From NCBI RefSeq assembly GCF_947502445.1, contig NZ_CANMZW010000022.1:31116-95115 (forward strand): 64,000 bases of DNA, given 5' to 3'. A program made the position numbers and the translations under genes. This stretch comes from an uncultured Brevibacillus sp. (GTDB lineage: Bacteria; Bacillota; Bacilli; Brevibacillales; Brevibacillaceae). Below are positions 17,224-25,483 of this stretch, piece by piece (the first letter of the stretch is position 1; every line of letters begins with the position of its first letter). Below the pieces are notes generated by a model that saw only the letters and a list, made by a program, of their open reading frames with translations, made no database searches and was not told the origin of the DNA.

Positions 17224-17820
17224 ATGCGTTTATTCGTAGCGTTAGACATACCACAAGAAGCGGGAGTGTACATGGCTGACATACAGTCGCGACTCAAGCA
17301 GGAAATCAGCGTGAGACGCTGGCAGCCTTTGCATAACTTGCATTTGACCCTGCATTTTTTAGGTGATGTCAAAGAAGATCTGGTGCCCGCAATATGCGAG
17401 GATATGGATATTGTCAGTGCGATTATTAATCCGTTCACCTTGCGTGTCGGAGGGTTTGGCGCTTTTCCGCATGCGGATAAACCGCGCGTATTGTGGCTCG
17501 GGCTGCGCGGTCAGGTAAGCTCGCTCAAGCAGCTGCATCTTTTGCTGGGAAAACGGTTTGATTTGCATCAGGGCTTAGCCTATGATCGAAAACGCTATCG
17601 TCCACATGTTACCCTAGCGCACGGTCCCGCAGAGCAGGAAAACGGATTGCCACTCGTAGAATGGAATGACACATATCTGGCATTGGAACCTCCACAGTGG
17701 AAGGCGAAGCATGTACATCTGTACCGGTCCGAGCTGATGCCGACAGGAGCGGTACATACGATTATACATACGAGCACGTTTGATAAAGATCACAGCAAAA
17801 AACAAGCGGTACCTGAATAG
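17224..17820 (+). CDS. thpR: RNA 2',3'-cyclic phosphodiesterase (2H/LigT family)
   Basis: A 198-residue 2H phosphoesterase. Two HxTx catalytic motifs are visible: H40-L-T-L (NLHLTLHFLGD) and H-V-T-L in YRPHVTLAHG around residue 127. The N-terminal MRLFVALDIP is the canonical ThpR start. Family members open 2',3'-cyclic phosphate RNA ends and can reverse 2'-5' linkages. The following open frame overlaps its 3' end by up to 41 bp. A second 2H protein of the YjcG type lies at 45767-46276. Confidence 0.93.
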   Translation: MRLFVALDIPQEAGVYMADIQSRLKQEISVRRWQPLHNLHLTLHFLGDVKEDLVPAICEDMDIVSAIINPFTLRVGGFGAFPHADKPRVLWLGLRGQVSSLKQLHLLLGKRFDLHQGLAYDRKRYRPHVTLAHGPAEQENGLPLVEWNDTYLALEPPQWKAKHVHLYRSELMPTGAVHTIIHTSTFDKDHSKKQAVPE

Positions 17821-18538
17821 AATAGGAAGAGTGATTAGGGAAAGCCTTCCAGAAAGCGGTGGAAAACGAATGGGTGAGTTCACGACCGGCATTCTTTATC
17901 CACGCAAATACGAACCGAAAGTACTGATTGCCTTGTCCAAGATCGATCAGTCATACTTCCACAGAAACGTCAACGGCGACTGGAACGCTTTTTTCCTGCG
18001 GGATGAGTGGCTGCAAACCTCATCGACCGTCCAATTTTTATTGCAGCTGTCGAAGCACTACGTGCCGCTCTTATGGTTTCATGATGCGGAAGACAACGGT
18101 TGGGGATTTCGGTTGTTCGATGCCGGCTATGAGGTATCCTCTGCAACGATTAGCTACTCACTCGACGTCGAGATGGCAGAAGTGGAATTTGGTCGGCTCT
18201 ATCCGGATGTAAACCTGCAGGAAAGGATTACAGACAGCGAGGACGTTCGCCAAAAGTATGAGGACATATTGGATCGGGTTGTGCGTTCGGAGTTGTATCG
18301 GCGAGAGGTTGGGAAAGGGATTACCCGAATCAGGCCGCAATCCTTTAACCGGATCACGGGACCAAAACAGGTGCAACAACTGCGCTCGCTCTTTGACTTG
18401 CAGCTATTGACTGACGTGGATGACGAGACCGGGGCTTCATTGTTATACGACTCAGTAGACCTGTTTAAGGAGATTCTGGGAATCGAAGAAATGGTATGGG
18501 TCAATTACGCGTATTTGGCCAGTGGTGGAAGGGAGTGA
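17780..18538 (+). CDS. Hypothetical protein downstream of thpR
   Basis: An open frame of up to 252 residues whose start is unsure: TTG at 17780 (inside thpR), GTG at 17831 right after AGGAAGA, or ATG at 17870 after GGTGG. The stretch from MGEFTTGILYPRKYEPKVLIAL onward is clearly coding. It has mixed alpha/beta composition, is rich in Tyr, Trp and Arg, and lacks membrane segments. Family not recognised. It is followed by a strong bidirectional terminator. Confidence 0.7.
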   Translation: MIKITAKNKRYLNRIGRVIRESLPESGGKRMGEFTTGILYPRKYEPKVLIALSKIDQSYFHRNVNGDWNAFFLRDEWLQTSSTVQFLLQLSKHYVPLLWFHDAEDNGWGFRLFDAGYEVSSATISYSLDVEMAEVEFGRLYPDVNLQERITDSEDVRQKYEDILDRVVRSELYRREVGKGITRIRPQSFNRITGPKQVQQLRSLFDLQLLTDVDDETGASLLYDSVDLFKEILGIEEMVWVNYAYLASGGRE

Positions 18539-18548
18539 GAAGTGCAAA

Positions 18549-18578
18549 AAAGGGTGGGAAAAGCTCCCGCCCTTTTTT
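18549..18578. terminator. Strong bidirectional terminator
   Basis: AAAAAAGGGTGGGA and TCCCGCCCTTTTTT pair around a short loop. It ends the plus-strand gene before it and abuts the truncated permease remnant on the minus strand. Confidence 0.9.
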
Positions 18579-19081
18579 ACGTGCCATACAACGGCGATCG
18601 TTGGATCTATTTGGGTACGAAGATTTTCCCACATCACGACAGGAAGCGTTTTCGTTTTTTCGCCGGCGATAAAAATGGTGACCACCACCTCATCAAGCGA
18701 CGTGATCAGAGCGAACAGCGCTCCCGATAAAATCGACGGGCGGATCAAGGGAAAGGTTATTTTGAAAAAAGTCCCGAGTGGCGTAGAACCGAGCCCCTTC
18801 GATGCCAGTTCCAAGCGTCGATCGATTCCCTTTAAACCAGTCATGCCTGTTACAAAGACGATAGGAACGGCAAGCACAGAGTGAGCCAGTACGAGTCCGC
18901 CAAGTGTATTTGTTACATGCATCGGGGCAAAGGTATCGTACATAGCAATGGCAACAATGATGACAGGAACAACCATTGGAGCTACCATTACAGCCATAAA
19001 GACTTTCTTTCCCCAAAAGTTGATTCGTGTCACAGGGGTTGCGGCCATAGTCCCTAAAACCGTAGCTAATAGCGCTGTCAA
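18579..19081 (-). pseudogene. PotC-like ABC permease remnant, truncated at both ends
   Basis: The frame encodes the central part of a spermidine/putrescine-type inner membrane permease (VAPMVVPVIIVAIAMY, the coupling-loop LELASKGLGSTPLGTFFKITFPLIRPSILSG and LITSLDEVVVTIFIAG). About 65 N-terminal residues are missing, because the frame begins directly after the broken PotB-like gene. At the other end homology stops at IDPTIAVV and the frame runs into the terminator of the convergent gene, where the final helix should be. Both ends therefore look like deletion breakpoints. Confidence 0.82.
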
Positions 19082-19712
19082 GCAAGCCGTGTATAGACTT
19101 CGAAGAAACGCAGGGCGAGCAGAAGCATTCTGACAATAAATAAAAGGACAGCAAGGGCGGCAGCCAGATGCCAGTTTAATGTTTTCACAATATTATTTTC
19201 GATCAACATGGAAATCATCATGTTCTCCGGCCCGTCTAGCAAAGCAGGAGTGACGAAGTAGCAGAGGCATAGCATAAAGACGATCAGAGAACCAGACAGG
19301 ATACCCGGCAGCGACAAAGGGAGAAATATGTGAAAAAAGGCTTGCCACGATCGCACGAGAAGGCTTATCCAAAAGGGGCGAGAATCCCCCCAAAAACAAG
19401 CTTTTTCCAGATTCCATCCTTTAGTTGAACCAATAGTTTCGCAAGCGGATAAGCGAGCAGCAGGCTGACAATCGTCACGAAACAGGAGATTTTTATCGTT
19501 AACCACATGACGTGCAAATAGATCGAGTGAGAAAAGATATAGAGAAAATATTGAAGTGTAAAGCCATTTCCGTCATAGATGCTCAATTTGAAAAGACCGA
19601 ACAAAGAATAAATCATGAAGAACAAAAGGTAACCAAGCGGCACTAGTACCAATATCCAATGAGCCCTGGGTATCCTTGATAATAAATATGGAAAAGATCT
19701 TCTGTTGCTCAA
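19078..19712 (-). pseudogene. PotB-like ABC permease, frameshifted with internal deletion
   Basis: The N-terminal part starts at TTG 19712 behind CTGGAGGGTA and reads through the first two membrane helices to LVQLKDGIWKKLVFGG. A frame change near 19380-19390 then moves the remaining homology (PFWISLLVRSW onward) into another frame. RSW joins directly to QAFFHIFLPLSLPG, skipping the roughly 85 residues that family members have there, so a second, deletion-type lesion is present. The C-terminal part (VTPALLDGPENMMISMLIENNI, LNWHLAAALAVLL) ends where PotC-like sequence begins. Confidence 0.82.
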
Positions 19713-19737
19713 TACCCTCCAGGATGCTTTAGTCCTC

Positions 19738-20739
19738 CTAGACCATAATAAACCCTTCATGAAACGGATCTGCTTTTTCGATGACGAACTGATGCATACC
19801 AGTAATCCAGGCAGAACCAATAATTTCCGGAATTATCCCTGAATGTGGGCCGACTTTGACTGTTCCCAAAATACGTCCTTCAAAAGTGGAATTAATCACA
19901 CTTTCATGGAAAAATGATTGGCCAATATCAAGCTTGCCAGTATTATGCAGAACGGCCATTTTCGCGCACGTACCTGTTCCACAAGGAGATCGGTCGAGTT
20001 GACCGCTTCCGAATACGACAGCATTGCGGTAGTCGATCCCCTGATGGAGTGACGGCAAGCTGAATTCGATCAGATCAATGCTGTTGATTTCCGGAAGGAG
20101 CGGATGTTCAAAAAGCAATTGTTCATTCGCCGCTTCCTTGATCGCCATTCCCAGAGAGATGATTGTTTGCTGTTCTTCTCGTTCCAGTTTGAGTCCGAGC
20201 GGCTGTGCATCGACAATCCCGAAAATACTGCCGCCAAATGCAACCTGCATAGACACTGTTCCAATCTCCTTCACTTCAATCTGCACTCCCTGATGAAACA
20301 CAAAAGAGGGCACATTAGTAAAGGCAACCCGTTTCACCGAATGGTTGTCCATTTCCACACGGCACGTTATGATCCCAGCTGGAGTGTCTAGCTTGACAGT
20401 TGGTTTCGCCGGGATGATTCCTAGGTTGATCGCAGTGGTCACTGTACCGATGGTTCCGTGTCCGCACATGTTGAGATACCCTTTCGAATCCATAAAAATG
20501 ACGCCGAGATCACATTCATCATCGCATGGATCGGTCAGGATTGCCCCAAACATATCACGGTGTCCACGCGGTTCGTTCATCAGGAGCTTCCGCAGCCAGT
20601 CCAGTCTTGTTTCCATATCACGTTTTTTATCCATCATCGTTTTGCCAAAAATCCGGGGTGCTCCACCGGTTACAATCCGAGTCGGTTCCCCCATGGTATG
20701 GGAATCGACGGTTTGAATGTAGTGAGATAGCTGAATCAT
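19738..20739 (-). CDS. Proline racemase / 4-hydroxyproline epimerase family
   Basis: A 333-residue enzyme; ATG at 20739 follows GGGAGGTTGCC. Both catalytic cysteines are present: C92 in NMCGHGTIG and C253 in SPCGTGTCA. A two-Cys active site indicates a cofactor-independent racemase or 2-epimerase, whereas the dehydratase branch has Thr at the second position. Substrate could be proline, hydroxyproline or a relative. It sits inside a decayed polyamine-type ABC operon behind a sigma-54 promoter. It is the only intact gene there, so it may be the functional residue of a lost uptake and catabolic operon. Confidence 0.9.
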   Translation of the reverse strand: MIQLSHYIQTVDSHTMGEPTRIVTGGAPRIFGKTMMDKKRDMETRLDWLRKLLMNEPRGHRDMFGAILTDPCDDECDLGVIFMDSKGYLNMCGHGTIGTVTTAINLGIIPAKPTVKLDTPAGIITCRVEMDNHSVKRVAFTNVPSFVFHQGVQIEVKEIGTVSMQVAFGGSIFGIVDAQPLGLKLEREEQQTIISLGMAIKEAANEQLLFEHPLLPEINSIDLIEFSLPSLHQGIDYRNAVVFGSGQLDRSPCGTGTCAKMAVLHNTGKLDIGQSFFHESVINSTFEGRILGTVKVGPHSGIIPEIIGSAWITGMHQFVIEKADPFHEGFIMV

Positions 20740-20771
20740 GGCAACCTCCCGTTGTCTGTGAAATGTTGTGC

Positions 20772-20840
20772 TTATTTGATCAACCACTGTTGAAAGCGTT
20801 CGTTTACCTGATCATAATGGTCAACCCACCATTGATCGTG
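20772..20840 (-). pseudogene. C-terminal stub of an ABC binding protein
   Basis: Minus-strand codons just before the racemase gene read DQWWVDHYDQVNERFQQWLIK followed by TAA, which resembles the C-terminus of polyamine-type substrate-binding proteins. A strong AGGAGGAAATC site lies only some 15-20 bases upstream, suggesting that a deletion joined the ribosome site region of the binding-protein gene to its last codons. Confidence 0.5.
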
Positions 20841-20893
20841 AGGATAATCTGATTTCCTCCTTTGATTCGTTTAGGGCCCATATCTGGAGATAG

Positions 20894-20909
20894 AGCAACA
20901 TTCATGCCA
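20894..20909 (-). promoter_or_regulatory. Sigma-54 (-24/-12) promoter for racemase operon
   Basis: The minus strand reads TGGCATG-N4-TTGCT, matching the TGGCACG-N4-TTGCW consensus except for one position. Transcription would run toward the binding-protein stub and racemase gene. A sequence matching the activator-site motif lies about 77 bp further upstream at 20986-20997. Confidence 0.65.
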
Positions 20910-20985
20910 GTCATTATCACAGTAAACCAAAACAGCATTGTACGAAAATTAATAAGCAGTGTAGTAACTTTTGAAATGTGTACGG

Positions 20986-20997
20986 ATTTTTGCACAC
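20986..20997. promoter_or_regulatory. Candidate upstream activator site, copy 1
   Basis: ATTTTTGCACAC differs at one base from the two copies at 22952-22963 and 22993-23004. It lies between the divergent sigma-54 promoter of the racemase operon and the activator gene. Confidence 0.5.
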
Positions 20998-21079
20998 GTT
21001 CGCTTCGGGATCATCCTGTACATAATTTTGTGCTACAGTAACATAAGGGTACCCATCTTGTTTCAAATGGAGGATGACT

Positions 21080-22864
21080 ATGAAACATCTGCTTCCCGTA
21101 ATCGAACCTCTTTTGCGACATACATTTGTAATCCTAGAAGAAGGTACTCATGAATTAGTCGGCAGTGCCCGTCTTCTCGATCAACACCCAGTGCAAGATG
21201 TCATGTGTTTTTATCATAAAAGCGGTCAATTGTATTATTTACCTGCTTCGATTCCACGACTATCTAACGACTCGATAGATCAATTACCATGGATGAAAAC
21301 AAAATCATTGCCGCATACCGTTCATTTCGACACCTTCATGCGTGAGATTGAAGTATTCGGAGTTGTATTAATCACAGATGAGTCTGGCCTAGCCATTGGC
21401 TACGTGGCTGGAAATGATGTTTTGCACGAGGTTTATCAAGCTTACAAATATGTAAAAGTTTATTTTGATTCTGTTTTGGAAACCACGGCAGAATCGATCG
21501 CGATCATTGATGAACAAGCGACTACTATCGTCTGGACGCGAGGAGCAGAGCAAATGTTCTCGATCAAGAAAGATGAGATTATCGGGAAGCCGATATTCGA
21601 GTTTTTTCCTTATGAAAATCTGAACACGTTACGAACACTGAAAACCGGCGAAAGACTGCACCGTTTAAAAAGCCAGCCGCGAAACGATGTTGTTTTGCTG
21701 CTAAACGTGAATCCAATTGAGCTGGATGGCAACATTATCGGGGCAGTCTCTGTAGATACCGATATCTCCAATGAGGTCAGGCTGTATCAAGAGCTGTTCG
21801 ATTCGACGAAAAAGATTGAAGATTTAAGAAATGAAGTCATTCGCTTGGATGCCTCCCATAACCCGTTTTATTCAATCAAGGGCAAAAGCAGAGCGATCAT
21901 GAAAACGATCGATTTGTGCAAAAAAATTGCTTCGACGAATGCGACATGTCTGATTCACGGTGAAAGCGGGGTGGGCAAGGAACTATTTGCGAAAGCCATC
22001 CATGTTATGCGTGAAAAAAACGACGCTCCGTTTATTGCCATCAACTGTGGGGCAATTACGCCAACGTTATTTGAAAGTGAGTTTTTTGGCTATGAAAAGG
22101 GCGCTTTTTCCGGGGCTAATCAGAAGGGAAGCAAAGGCAAAATCGGCCTGGCCCAAAATGGTACGTTATTTCTTGACGAGGTCGGGGAATTGACATTGGA
22201 CATGCAAGTGAAACTACTTCGGGTTTTACAAGAAAAAAAATACTATCCAGTAGGTGGTTCAAGAGAGGTTGAAGTAGATTTTCGCGTCATTGCAGCAACA
22301 AACAGGAACCTACAAGAAATGGTCGAAAAGGGGGAATTTCGAGAGGATCTCTATTACCGCTTGCATGTCATTAATCTAACAATCCCTCCACTCAGAGAAC
22401 GCGTGGAGGACATTCTGGAGATCACAAAGCTGTTCTTATATGAATTTTCTATACGCTACAATCGATTTGTGAAAGAAATTCCCGATGGGGTCATGGATAA
22501 ATTAGTGAGCTATCATTGGCCAGGAAACGTGCGGGAGTTGAGGAATGTGATTGAACGTCTCGTTGTGTTTTCCACTGACGGAAAAATATTGGAGGAACAC
22601 TTACCGCTAGATTTTGAATACGTTGTAAGCCAGTACGTAAAAAAACATCTGGAGCCAACACTTGCCGATAGTCAGAAGGATGATGATTTAGAATTCCTTT
22701 TGCCCAAAACCAGCTCCTTGCAGAGCGAATTGGATTTGTACGAAAAAAAGCTCATCTTGCAAGCATTGTCGCTGGAAGGGGGCAACAAGCTGTCGGTAGC
22801 AAAGCGGTTGGGAATCTCCCGCTCTACGTTATATTACAAAATGCATAAACTGGGGATCGAATAA
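21080..22864 (+). CDS. Sigma-54-dependent activator with PAS domain (RocR/PrdR type)
   Basis: A 594-residue enhancer-binding protein. ATG at 21080 is six bases after GGAGG. An N-terminal sensory region (about 1-125) precedes a PAS domain (about 130-240, SVLETTAESIAIIDEQATTIVWTRG begins it), an AAA+ core and a Fis-type helix-turn-helix at the C-terminus. The core has Walker A GESGVGKE near residue 295, a sigma-54 contact loop GAFSGA near residue 342 (the GAFTGA variant with Ser) and Walker B GTLFLDEVGEL. Two sigma-54 promoters flank the gene, so it most likely controls both the racemase operon and the carnitine-type operon. Confidence 0.93.
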   Translation: MKHLLPVIEPLLRHTFVILEEGTHELVGSARLLDQHPVQDVMCFYHKSGQLYYLPASIPRLSNDSIDQLPWMKTKSLPHTVHFDTFMREIEVFGVVLITDESGLAIGYVAGNDVLHEVYQAYKYVKVYFDSVLETTAESIAIIDEQATTIVWTRGAEQMFSIKKDEIIGKPIFEFFPYENLNTLRTLKTGERLHRLKSQPRNDVVLLLNVNPIELDGNIIGAVSVDTDISNEVRLYQELFDSTKKIEDLRNEVIRLDASHNPFYSIKGKSRAIMKTIDLCKKIASTNATCLIHGESGVGKELFAKAIHVMREKNDAPFIAINCGAITPTLFESEFFGYEKGAFSGANQKGSKGKIGLAQNGTLFLDEVGELTLDMQVKLLRVLQEKKYYPVGGSREVEVDFRVIAATNRNLQEMVEKGEFREDLYYRLHVINLTIPPLRERVEDILEITKLFLYEFSIRYNRFVKEIPDGVMDKLVSYHWPGNVRELRNVIERLVVFSTDGKILEEHLPLDFEYVVSQYVKKHLEPTLADSQKDDDLEFLLPKTSSLQSELDLYEKKLILQALSLEGGNKLSVAKRLGISRSTLYYKMHKLGIE

Positions 22865-22878
22865 AGTATCCCAATGAT

Positions 22879-22920
22879 ATAACCGTTATGTTCTCAGCTA
22901 AGAACATGGCGGTTTTTTTG
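22879..22920 (+). terminator. Terminator after sigma-54 activator gene
   Basis: AACCG...ATGTTCT-CAGCTA-AGAACAT..CGGTT forms a long hairpin followed by eight T residues. Confidence 0.9.
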
Positions 22921-22951
22921 CGTTTAGAATTTATAAGCGCGACGCTTATTA

Positions 22952-23004
22952 ATTTTCGCACACTGTTCGACTATTCGGACACGTAATTTCATATTTTCGC
23001 ACAC
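22952..23004. promoter_or_regulatory. Pair of candidate upstream activator sites
   Basis: ATTTTCGCACAC occurs at 22952-22963 and again at 22993-23004. The 41-bp spacing, about four helical turns, puts both on one face of the DNA. They lie 30-80 bp upstream of the sigma-54 promoter at 23033, as expected for an enhancer-binding protein. Confidence 0.6.
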
Positions 23005-23032
23005 CATGCTTGGAAAAATCGGAAAAACACAA

Positions 23033-23048
23033 TGGCACGGTTTTTGCT
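23033..23048 (+). promoter_or_regulatory. Sigma-54 (-24/-12) promoter for carnitine-type operon
   Basis: TGGCACG-GTTT-TTGCT is a perfect match to the TGGCACG-N4-TTGCW consensus, about 35 bp before the ribosome site of the first gene at 23096. Confidence 0.85.
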
Positions 23049-23095
23049 GAATACGTATTGCGTCATTCAGAAAACAAGAAAAGGGGGAAATCAGC

Positions 23096-23995
23096 ATGCA
23101 ACAAAATGTCATTATTACGTGTGCCGTAACCGGCGATGGAGATACAGCGACAAAAAGCAGGTATGTCCCCATTACACCGAAAGACATTGCAGACTCAGCG
23201 ATTGAAGCGGCAAAAGCAGGGGCAGCGATCGTACATCTGCATGTGCGCGATCCAAAAACAGGCGGGATCAGCCATGATCCGGCATTATTTCGTGAAGTCG
23301 TGGAACGCATTCGGGAATCAGAAACCGATGTCGTTCTCAACATCACCGCAGGAGGCGGCGGAATCTGGCTGCCAAGCGAGGATGATCCTACAGTCGGTGG
23401 CGCTCAAACGGATATTCAAACTCCGGAAGAACGCCATCAACCGGTTGGCGAGTTGTTGCCGGAAATTTGTTCGCTCGACTGCGGAAGCCTTAATTTCGGC
23501 GACATCATTTACATCAGCCCAACCGATTGGCTCCGCAAGCATGCTCGGCTGATTCAGCAAAGCGGTGTCAAACCAGAGCTGGAATGTTTTGATACGGGCA
23601 ATGTCCGCTTTGCGAAGCAGTTGATTAACGAAGGGCTGGTTGACGGAGAGCCGCTGTTCCAATTTTGCCTAGGGATTCCATGGGGAGCCGGTGTCGACAT
23701 AGAGACGTTGGTCGCGATGCGCAATCAATTACCAGCCAATGCCCACTGGGCAGCGTTTGGGATTGGTCGCTGGCAAATCCCCATGGTAGCGCAATCCATT
23801 CTACTGGGCGGTCATGTTCGTGTCGGGGTAGAAGACAATTTGTACGTTGAAAAAGGCGTACTCGGCTCGAACGCGCAGCTGGTCGATAAAGCCGTAACGA
23901 TCATTGAAAATCTCGGTGCAACGCCAATGACGCCCAAACAAGCTCGTGAGCTGCTTGGATTGAAAACTCCGCACAGAAAGGTTGAACAACAATGA
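23096..23995 (+). CDS. Beta-keto acid cleavage enzyme (BKACE, DUF849)
   Basis: A 299-residue BKACE-family protein with a TIM-barrel zinc-binding H-x-H in IVHLHVRDP and the family-typical NITAGGGG and GVEDNLYVEKG segments. These enzymes condense a beta-keto acid with acetyl-CoA, yielding acetoacetate and a new CoA thioester. The next gene encodes an L-carnitine dehydrogenase-type enzyme, so the likely substrate is 3-dehydrocarnitine, giving betainyl-CoA (the CdhC role in Pseudomonas). The substrate is inferred from context. AAGGGGGAAATCAGC precedes the ATG, and the next ORF overlaps by four bases. Confidence 0.88.
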   Translation: MQQNVIITCAVTGDGDTATKSRYVPITPKDIADSAIEAAKAGAAIVHLHVRDPKTGGISHDPALFREVVERIRESETDVVLNITAGGGGIWLPSEDDPTVGGAQTDIQTPEERHQPVGELLPEICSLDCGSLNFGDIIYISPTDWLRKHARLIQQSGVKPELECFDTGNVRFAKQLINEGLVDGEPLFQFCLGIPWGAGVDIETLVAMRNQLPANAHWAAFGIGRWQIPMVAQSILLGGHVRVGVEDNLYVEKGVLGSNAQLVDKAVTIIENLGATPMTPKQARELLGLKTPHRKVEQQ

Positions 23996-24948
23996 ATCCA
24001 ATCAAACGTGTTGCTGTCGTAGGCACCGGATTAATCGGCAATGGATGGATTGCTCGCTTTCTTGCCCATGGCTATGATGTGATCGCGACTGATCCGGCAG
24101 AACAGGCAGAATCGAGAATGCGACATGATGTTGAACGTGCGTGGCCTGTGCTTGAGAAGCTTGGACTGGCAGCTGGCGCTTCACTCGGCAGGCTTATATT
24201 TGAGCCAGATCTACAAAAAGCAGTTTCGATGGCTGATCTGATCCAGGAAAATGCACCTGAGCGGGAAGAGTTAAAACGGAAATTACTGGCAGAGATCGAC
24301 CGTTATGCGAAACCCGATGCAATTATTGCCTCGAGTACGTCCGGTTTTATGCCAACTTCACTGCAGGCAGACTGCGTGAATCCGGGGCGCGTAATCGTCG
24401 CTCATCCGTTTAATCCAGTGTATGTAATGCCGCTAGTGGAAATCGTTGGGGGGAAAAACACCTCTTCCGATGCAATTGAAAAAGCGAAGGCGATATATGA
24501 ATCTGTCCGGATGAAACCGCTGGTCCTGTCACATGAGGTGGAAGGCCATATCGCCGATCGGTTGATGGAAGCGATCTGGCGCGAGGCACTGCATTTAGTG
24601 AACGATGGGGTAGCGACGACAGACGAAGTAGACGCAGCGATCGTCTATGGTCCTGGTTTGCGCTGGGCATTGATGGGGCCGTTCTTAACCCTTCACTTGG
24701 CTGGTGGAGAACAGGGGATGCGCCATATGCTGCGGCAATTTGGCCCGATTCTGGAACGCCCGAAGTCGCACCTTATCGCACCACAGCTTACAGAAGAGCT
24801 TGCCGAACGAGTTATTCACGGCTGCGAACAGCAGACAGAAGGGCATTCGATAACGAAGCTGGAGAGCCGTAGAGATGACTTTTTGATTGAGCTTCTCAGA
24901 CTGCTGGAGACATACTGGCCGTCAGCAAACCTGAACGGGCGGCTGTAA
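23992..24948 (+). CDS. L-carnitine dehydrogenase-type 3-hydroxyacyl dehydrogenase
   Basis: A 318-residue NAD-dependent dehydrogenase with a Rossmann motif GTGLIGNGW at residues 10-18 and the 3-hydroxyacyl-CoA dehydrogenase C-terminal domain. The segments SSTSGFMPTSLQ, AHPFNPVYVMPLVEIVGG and YGPGLRWALMGPF are typical of carnitine dehydrogenases (CdhA), which oxidise L-carnitine to 3-dehydrocarnitine. Its ATG overlaps the BKACE stop. Direct coupling to a BKACE and a hotdog thioesterase strongly supports the carnitine assignment, though a related hydroxy acid cannot be excluded. Confidence 0.87.
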   Translation: MNPIKRVAVVGTGLIGNGWIARFLAHGYDVIATDPAEQAESRMRHDVERAWPVLEKLGLAAGASLGRLIFEPDLQKAVSMADLIQENAPEREELKRKLLAEIDRYAKPDAIIASSTSGFMPTSLQADCVNPGRVIVAHPFNPVYVMPLVEIVGGKNTSSDAIEKAKAIYESVRMKPLVLSHEVEGHIADRLMEAIWREALHLVNDGVATTDEVDAAIVYGPGLRWALMGPFLTLHLAGGEQGMRHMLRQFGPILERPKSHLIAPQLTEELAERVIHGCEQQTEGHSITKLESRRDDFLIELLRLLETYWPSANLNGRL

Positions 24949-24994
24949 ATGGCTTTTGATACGGTTATGACATTTTCATAAAGGGGAGGTCAAC

Positions 24995-25483
24995 TTGTTT
25001 CAATCAGACAAACCATTGCACGAAGATAATGTCCATTCGGAATGGGTCGATTTTAACGGGCACATGAACGATGCTGAGTATGCTCGTGTATTCAGCATCG
25101 CAGCTGAACACCTGATCGAAAACGTCGGAATCAGCACGCAGTTCCGTGAGGAGAATGCGTATTCGATTTATACGCTTGATGTGCATATTTGTTATTTGGC
25201 TGAAGTCTATGAAGGACAAGCATTCCGGGTTACTGCGCAATTATTGGATCATGACAGCAAACGAATGCATCTGTTTTTCGTGATGGAGAACGACGAAGGC
25301 AAACATTTGGCCACATGTGAACAAATGCTAATGGGAATAGACATGAACGAGCGCCGTTCTGCACCATTCCCTGCGGAAGTGAAGGTACGGATCGAAAGAA
25401 TTGCCCAAGCGCACGAGCAGCTGCCCATTCCAGCGGAAGCAGGGCGTAAAATCGGAATCCGCAAAGGAGCACACTTCACATGA
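24995..25483 (+). CDS. Hotdog thioesterase (betainyl-CoA thioesterase candidate)
   Basis: A 162-residue 4-hydroxybenzoyl-CoA thioesterase-like protein. It opens with TTG at 24995 behind AAGGGGAGG. VDFNGHMNDAEYARVFS is the diagnostic region with the catalytic-type Asn-Gly-His-Met-Asn-Asp set. In the Pseudomonas cdhCAB locus the equivalent CdhB hydrolyses betainyl-CoA to glycine betaine. The stop overlaps the ATG of the CoA-transferase gene (ATGA), so translation is coupled. Confidence 0.85.
   Translation: MFQSDKPLHEDNVHSEWVDFNGHMNDAEYARVFSIAAEHLIENVGISTQFREENAYSIYTLDVHICYLAEVYEGQAFRVTAQLLDHDSKRMHLFFVMENDEGKHLATCEQMLMGIDMNERRSAPFPAEVKVRIERIAQAHEQLPIPAEAGRKIGIRKGAHFT

Noticed and set aside
20804..20995. 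63-residue minus-strand frame across the racemase promoter region
   Set aside because: It covers the sigma-54 promoter and activator site; the binding-protein stub in another frame is more convincing.
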